64,000 nt of DNA from the NCBI GenBank assembly GCA_018266355.1, contig JAFEAP010000023.1, positions 62,001-126,000 on the forward strand. The letters run 5' to 3'. Positions 60,402 to 64,000 of this stretch are shown here, piece by piece. The first letter of the stretch is position 1; each line of letters begins with the position of its first letter. The notes under the pieces are model-generated. The model did not search any database and was not told the DNA's origin. It worked only from the letters and a program-made list of their open reading frames with translations. A program made the translations under genes and the position numbers. The stretch is from Bdellovibrionales bacterium. GTDB lineage: Bacteria; Bdellovibrionota; UBA1018.

Positions 60402-62119
60402 TGGAAGAGCGTTTCGCAGTCCATCGACGCGTTCTTACGGACGAAGACCGCCGTTTCCGAACCGCCCGAGGAGATGTTCACCTTTCCGCTTCCGGAGAGA
60501 GGCGAGGCGCGCCCCCACGGGAACGGCGCGGTCGCGACGTCTCCGAGTTTCGGGCCGACGTCGGCGATGAGCCGTAGGTCGACGAGGTTTCCGTCCATCA
60601 CGGAAAGCGGTTTGTATTCCTGGACGATGAAGAGGGAAGGCGACTCGCGGACCTTCGCTTTGAGCTCCTCGATCTCGGCTTTAGCCATCTTCTTCCCGAT
60701 CCAGACTTCCTTCCCGCCCATGCCGGCGACGCCCTTCACGACGTACTGATCGAAATCGGCGAAGACGCGATCGAACACGGTTTGGTCGAAGACCGCCTTG
60801 CCGTCCGCGAATTTGCGGAAGCTCTCCGTCGAAAGGTTCCCGAGTTTCGGCTCCTCGTGGAGATAGAAACGGATGAGGTCCGGGACGGCGGTGTAAAACT
60901 CCTTGTCCTCGACGAAACCGAGTCCCGGCGTGTAGTTCGCACCGACCTTGCCGGAATGGATCGCGTCGAAGAGGCCGGGAACTCCGCCTTTGCCGACGGT
61001 CAGGTAGGGTTCCTTATAGCCGGCCGCGCCCACCGCTTCCTTGAGGAGGGTTTCCGCCTCGCCGATCGTGAACGGGTTTCCGAGCGCGTTCTCGTGCATC
61101 ATCTTCACGACGCGGGCGTCGGCCTTCTCGCCCATGTGTTCGAGGTATCCTTCGGCCACCTTGATCAATCGGCCGCGGCGCGCCCCTTCGCTGAGCGAGT
61201 CCATGTCGTCCATGTGGCCTTGGATGAAGAGGTAGCCGACTTTCTCGGATTTCGTTTTCCCGCCGACCTTCGTCTTCAGGTAGACGCCGTTCTCTCTGAC
61301 TTCGAGGTACTTCGCGGTTCGTCCGTCCGGACTCGCGAGCGAGTTGAAGTAGACCGATTCGACGCCGAAACGATCCATCAGATCTCGCAGGCGGAAGCCT
61401 TCGTTGTCGTCGAACTCGCTCGGGCGATAGGTGAGGAGCACGGCCTTCCCTCCGAACTTTTCGGCCCGGGCATGGTAGCGGTTCGCGAGTTTCTGATAGA
61501 ACGCGAGCGGGTTCGGGACTTCGAGGTAACGCTGGTACTCCGGAACGAGCTTGAGGAGCGCGTCCGGCGCACGTTCGAGGTCGCCTAAGCCGCCGAGGTA
61601 ACCGAAATTATCCTCGACGACGGCGAAACTTCCGTCGGGTAGGCGCAGGATATCCGGTCCGTAGAGCCAGCTCAGCGCGGAGTCGGGAATCTTTCCTTCC
61701 CATGACTGTTCGCCGTGGCGGGCGATGATCTGGTCGACGAAATCGCGTGGGAGGACGTTCTCTTTCAGGTACGATTTCTTTCCCGAGTAGTGGTCTTGGA
61801 AGAAGAGCTTGAGCGCGGTCGCGCGCTGTTTGACGCCGGCTTCGAGCGTCGCCATTTCGTCTTCGGTGAGGACTCGCGGGAGGAGATTGAGCGGGTTATC
61901 CCCTTCGAAGAGTTTTTCGCCTTCGACGAGGAGTTCCTTTTTTCTTTTCGCGGGGATCTTCTCGTAGACCTGACCGATGCCCTCGTAGTGGAGGCGGTAG
62001 GATCCGTCCGCGCGGTGAACTTCGTCGTAGTTCTTCGGCGGGTCGCCGGGTCCCGCGAACGCGAAGAGGGGGACCAGCAAGAGGACGGCGAGCGACCGGT
62101 TCAGGGGGATGCGATTCAC
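60398..62119 (-). CDS. Exported ATP-grasp-like (circularly permuted type) protein
   Basis: 573 residues from the GTG at 62119 with an AGGAG ribosome site. A signal peptide (SLAVLLLVPLFAFA) is followed by a circularly permuted ATP-grasp pattern (CP_ATPgrasp type): YDEVHRADGSYRLHYEGIG, RVLTEDEMATLEAGVKQRA, DILRLPDGSFAVVEDNFGY, a GLGFVEDKEFYTAVPDLIRFYL and a late YVVKGVAGMGGKEVWIG and QEYKPLSVMDGNLVDLRL. Typical members are cytoplasmic and use ATP to ligate amine and carboxylate. Export puts it where ATP is normally absent, so it may be a non-ATP-using relative. It overlaps the EEP gene by four bases. Confidence 0.8.
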   Translation of the reverse strand: MNRIPLNRSLAVLLLVPLFAFAGPGDPPKNYDEVHRADGSYRLHYEGIGQVYEKIPAKRKKELLVEGEKLFEGDNPLNLLPRVLTEDEMATLEAGVKQRATALKLFFQDHYSGKKSYLKENVLPRDFVDQIIARHGEQSWEGKIPDSALSWLYGPDILRLPDGSFAVVEDNFGYLGGLGDLERAPDALLKLVPEYQRYLEVPNPLAFYQKLANRYHARAEKFGGKAVLLTYRPSEFDDNEGFRLRDLMDRFGVESVYFNSLASPDGRTAKYLEVRENGVYLKTKVGGKTKSEKVGYLFIQGHMDDMDSLSEGARRGRLIKVAEGYLEHMGEKADARVVKMMHENALGNPFTIGEAETLLKEAVGAAGYKEPYLTVGKGGVPGLFDAIHSGKVGANYTPGLGFVEDKEFYTAVPDLIRFYLHEEPKLGNLSTESFRKFADGKAVFDQTVFDRVFADFDQYVVKGVAGMGGKEVWIGKKMAKAEIEELKAKVRESPSLFIVQEYKPLSVMDGNLVDLRLIADVGPKLGDVATAPFPWGRASPLSGSGKVNISSGGSETAVFVRKNASMDCETLFH

Positions 62120-62456
62120 GGAGTTCTCCTAACCCTTGATTCTACCTAGGGGTTTCCCGATCGCAGCCGGCAGAACTTGCCGTGATTCCGTGAGAAGCCT
62201 CGATCTGAATGACGCATCGCATCTATGCGAACGATGCGGTGGCAGGATAATAACGCGGCGTATATAAGTCTCTTCGTCAGACCGATGGGGTTTGGACCAA
62301 GGGTTGGGGGATCTGCGGTTCAGACAGGTGGCGGTTTGCAGGTTTGCGCTTCGGACGAGGGGTCGTCCGGAGCGCGCACCGCTCTAAGTATGGTGGTTTC
62401 GTCTCACAAATCCACCGACTCCGGGCCCCGTCCCGGAAGCGGGCGTGAGAACAAGG
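62120..62456. other. Intergenic region, no convincing gene
   Basis: The gap between the ATP-grasp-like gene and the CHASE kinase is 376 bp. It holds the promoter side of the ATP-grasp-like gene, including a CGCATCG...CGATGCG inverted repeat at 62213-62238 and a TATATA stretch near 62260, either of which may be promoter or operator sequence. A plus-strand reading frame of about 127 codons runs through it into the kinase, but has no ribosome site or homology that I can see. Confidence 0.5.
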
Positions 62457-62486
62457 AGCCTCGGGATCCTCGCAGATCCCGGGGCT
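62457..62486 (-). terminator. Stem-loop terminator of the CHASE kinase gene
   Basis: Arms 62457-62468 and 62475-62486 form a 12-bp stem with one G-U type mismatch and a 6-base loop. It starts ten bases past the kinase stop codon on the minus strand, and its downstream side is moderately T-rich. Confidence 0.65.
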
Positions 62487-62495
62487 TCTTCGCTT

Positions 62496-64000
62496 TCAAC
62501 CCTCGCGCAGTTTCCGCGAAATCGAAAAAACGAATCGCGTACGACCGTCCGTCGGAACGTAGCGGAGCGAGCCGCCGTGCTCTTCCGCGATCCCGTTCGA
62601 TATGCTGAGTCCGAGGCCGGTTCCCTGACCGACGGGTTTCGTCGTGAAGAAGGGGTTCATCATGTTCTGGGCGACGGCCGGCGGAATGCCCGGTCCGCTG
62701 TCGGTTACGGCGAACTCGACCCTCTCGGCGAGAATCGTCGCCGAGAGGGAGATCCACCGCTCGTCGATTTCCTGGACGGCGTCGTAGGCGTTGTTCAAGA
62801 GATTCAGCAGGACCTGGACGACCTGGACTTCCCGGCAGACGACGGGAATATCCGGCGGCGGATCGACGTGAAAGACGATGTTTTGGTTCTTGAAGCGTTC
62901 GGAGCAAAGATCCATCGTCGCGGAGAAGATTTTCTCGATCGAGGCGGCCCGGAACGGATCGCGGTCCCCGCTGCGGGAAAAGGTGCGGAGGCCGGTGATG
63001 ATCTTCGCCATCCGGTCGACGGTCTCCATGATTTTTTCCGCGTTTTGGCGAACGACCTCCGGTTTCGCCTCGTCCTGGTCGGCGAGGCGATGCAGGAGGT
63101 TCGCGCGACCCGCGAGGATCGCGAGCGGATTGTTGATTTCGTGGGCGATTCCCCCGGCGACCTCGCCGAGGGTGGCGAGTCGGGAGGAGTGTTCGAGCTT
63201 CGCCTGCTGGCTGCGGATTTCGAGCGCCTGGCGAACGGCGAGTTCGTTCGCTTTCCGATTCAGACTCTCGAGGATCGCGACGAACGCGCAGACGAGGACG
63301 ACGACGAACGCGCTCACGAGAAGAACCCACGCCAGCGTGGTGTCGTGTCGAGATCGGAACGCGGAGGTCCGGTACCAACGAAAGATCATTTTCCGACCCC
63401 ACACCGGAAGTTCCGCTCGAATAAAGGGTTCCGTCGCGGGATCGACGGTCTTAGAAAGGTCGGTGTAAAAAGGCGTCCGTTCCGCGCCGTCGTCGTCGAA
63501 GTAGATCTGGAATCCGATCTCCTTCGCGTTTCCAAATTCGGCCTTCCCGAGGAAGTCTTCGAAGACGAGCGGGGCGTAGACCCAACCCTTCGGTTTACCG
63601 TCGGCCAGGATCGGCAAATAGAGAAGGAAGCCGACTCGAGCGAGGTCGTCTTGAACGAGACGGATCGGCCGGGTGACTTCGGGCTTGCCCGACCTGAGCG
63701 CCCGCATCGCCCCTTCGTACCGATTCGATTCCGAGGCCACGTCGAGTCCCATCGCCTCGGCGTTCCGCTCGCGCGGTTCGACCGAATTGATGATGAAGTG
63801 GGTTTGTTGGCTCTCGACCGGGATGACGATGCCGGTCTGAGCGACGGTGTGGTAGCGGAAACCCGGATTTCCTTCCGCGCGGATCCGCTGCACGTAATTC
63901 GCGAGCTCCGCGTGCGGCACGATGTCGATGTAGCCGATTCCGAGGAGTCCTGGGTAGTTCAAGTCGAGGTCGAGGCTTGCCACGTAAGCGCGCCACTCTT
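62496..64000 (-). CDS. CHASE-domain sensor histidine kinase (N terminus beyond window)
   Basis: At least 501 residues; the reading frame continues past 64000 with a CHASE-like WRAYVASLDLDLNYPGLLGIGY. The extracellular CHASE domain runs to about residue 210 of the visible part, then one membrane helix (TLAWVLLVSAFVVVLVCAFVAIL), a HisKA H box TLGEVAGGIAHEINNP, and ATPase boxes LLNLLNNAYDAV, DSGPGIP and GTGLGLSIS, all intact. CHASE domains sense small ligands such as cytokinin-like or amino-acid signals. The kinase core is closely similar to the PAS kinase at 23916-25403; no response regulator is adjacent. Confidence 0.93.
   Translation of the reverse strand, partial: EWRAYVASLDLDLNYPGLLGIGYIDIVPHAELANYVQRIRAEGNPGFRYHTVAQTGIVIPVESQQTHFIINSVEPRERNAEAMGLDVASESNRYEGAMRALRSGKPEVTRPIRLVQDDLARVGFLLYLPILADGKPKGWVYAPLVFEDFLGKAEFGNAKEIGFQIYFDDDGAERTPFYTDLSKTVDPATEPFIRAELPVWGRKMIFRWYRTSAFRSRHDTTLAWVLLVSAFVVVLVCAFVAILESLNRKANELAVRQALEIRSQQAKLEHSSRLATLGEVAGGIAHEINNPLAILAGRANLLHRLADQDEAKPEVVRQNAEKIMETVDRMAKIITGLRTFSRSGDRDPFRAASIEKIFSATMDLCSERFKNQNIVFHVDPPPDIPVVCREVQVVQVLLNLLNNAYDAVQEIDERWISLSATILAERVEFAVTDSGPGIPPAVAQNMMNPFFTTKPVGQGTGLGLSISNGIAEEHGGSLRYVPTDGRTRFVFSISRKLREG

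Noticed and set aside
62225-62608. 127-codon plus-strand frame through the intergenic gap
   Set aside because: No ribosome site, no signal or domain, and it overlaps the kinase gene's 3' end and terminator in antisense.

Overview
The window is a dense, GC-rich (roughly 60-65% by eye), protein-coding stretch of a Gram-negative chromosome. About 59 genes are supportable and intergenic space is small. The Gram-negative assignment rests on an AmpG-type muropeptide permease, predicted outer-membrane barrels, many Sec signal peptides and an OmpA/MotB-type protein. The mix of genes (PilZ and FHA proteins, PAS/CHASE kinases without adjacent regulators, TldD/TldE, many small secreted orphans) would fit Bdellovibrionota or a related deltaproteobacterial-like lineage. 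That placement is inference. I saw no rRNA, tRNA, CRISPR array, insertion sequence or prophage; one lone gene has a phage-associated domain.

Layout. 1-3.7 kb: a pirin fragment, a TrmA-family RNA methyltransferase, an outer-membrane protein and an isochorismatase-like hydrolase. 3.8-9.5 kb: a minus-strand alkylation-repair group (Ada-AlkA fusion, Ogt, large SWIM-SNF2 ATPase). 9.6-16.9 kb: an exported orphan, then on the plus strand a metallo-beta-lactamase exonuclease coupled to a nuclease-XPD helicase, followed by an acyltransferase, a fatty-acid-hydroxylase-type enzyme and a GST. 17-23.8 kb: two small secreted paralogues, then a long minus-strand operon with many 1-4 nt overlaps (secreted clan-CD-like protein, BASS transporter, ArfB, AlkZ-like protein, NTF2-like protein, ABC-F, YkgJ protein, helical protein). 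23.9-32.7 kb: a PAS histidine kinase and, divergently, a three-gene ion-motor-like operon (MotB/ZorB-like, ZorA/TolQ-like, FHA coiled-coil membrane protein) followed by an exported protein. 32.8-42 kb: mixed housekeeping and small proteins (YidB-like, YkgJ, LysR-PruA, PilZ, TadA, a methyltransferase and an FAD monooxygenase).

42.1-46.6 kb is a pantothenate/CoA operon: Rossmann-DUF2520 protein, PanB, PanC, CoaBC, CoaX. 46.6-50.3 kb holds an outer-membrane barrel and TldE/TldD, divergent from AmpG. 51.7-57.6 kb holds two DUF4139 (MuiA-like) proteins, a small secreted protein, an MbcA/ParS-like antitoxin without a toxin, and a shortened malate-synthase-like protein. 57.7-64 kb has a POT peptide transporter with a strong terminator, an exported endonuclease/exonuclease/phosphatase-fold protein, a convergent exported ATP-grasp-like protein, and a CHASE histidine kinase cut by the window edge.

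The most interesting unit is the motor-like operon at 25605-31621. It has Zorya/Mot-like energising subunits, but a long coiled coil is built into the MotB-like protein and a 992-residue FHA coiled-coil membrane protein is the third component. I do not recognise it as a named system. Other notable items are the Ada-AlkA/Ogt overlap at an A7 tract, the exonuclease/nuclease-helicase pair, the exported ATP-grasp protein, the compact malate-synthase-like protein, and the DUF2520 protein as a candidate replacement for PanE.
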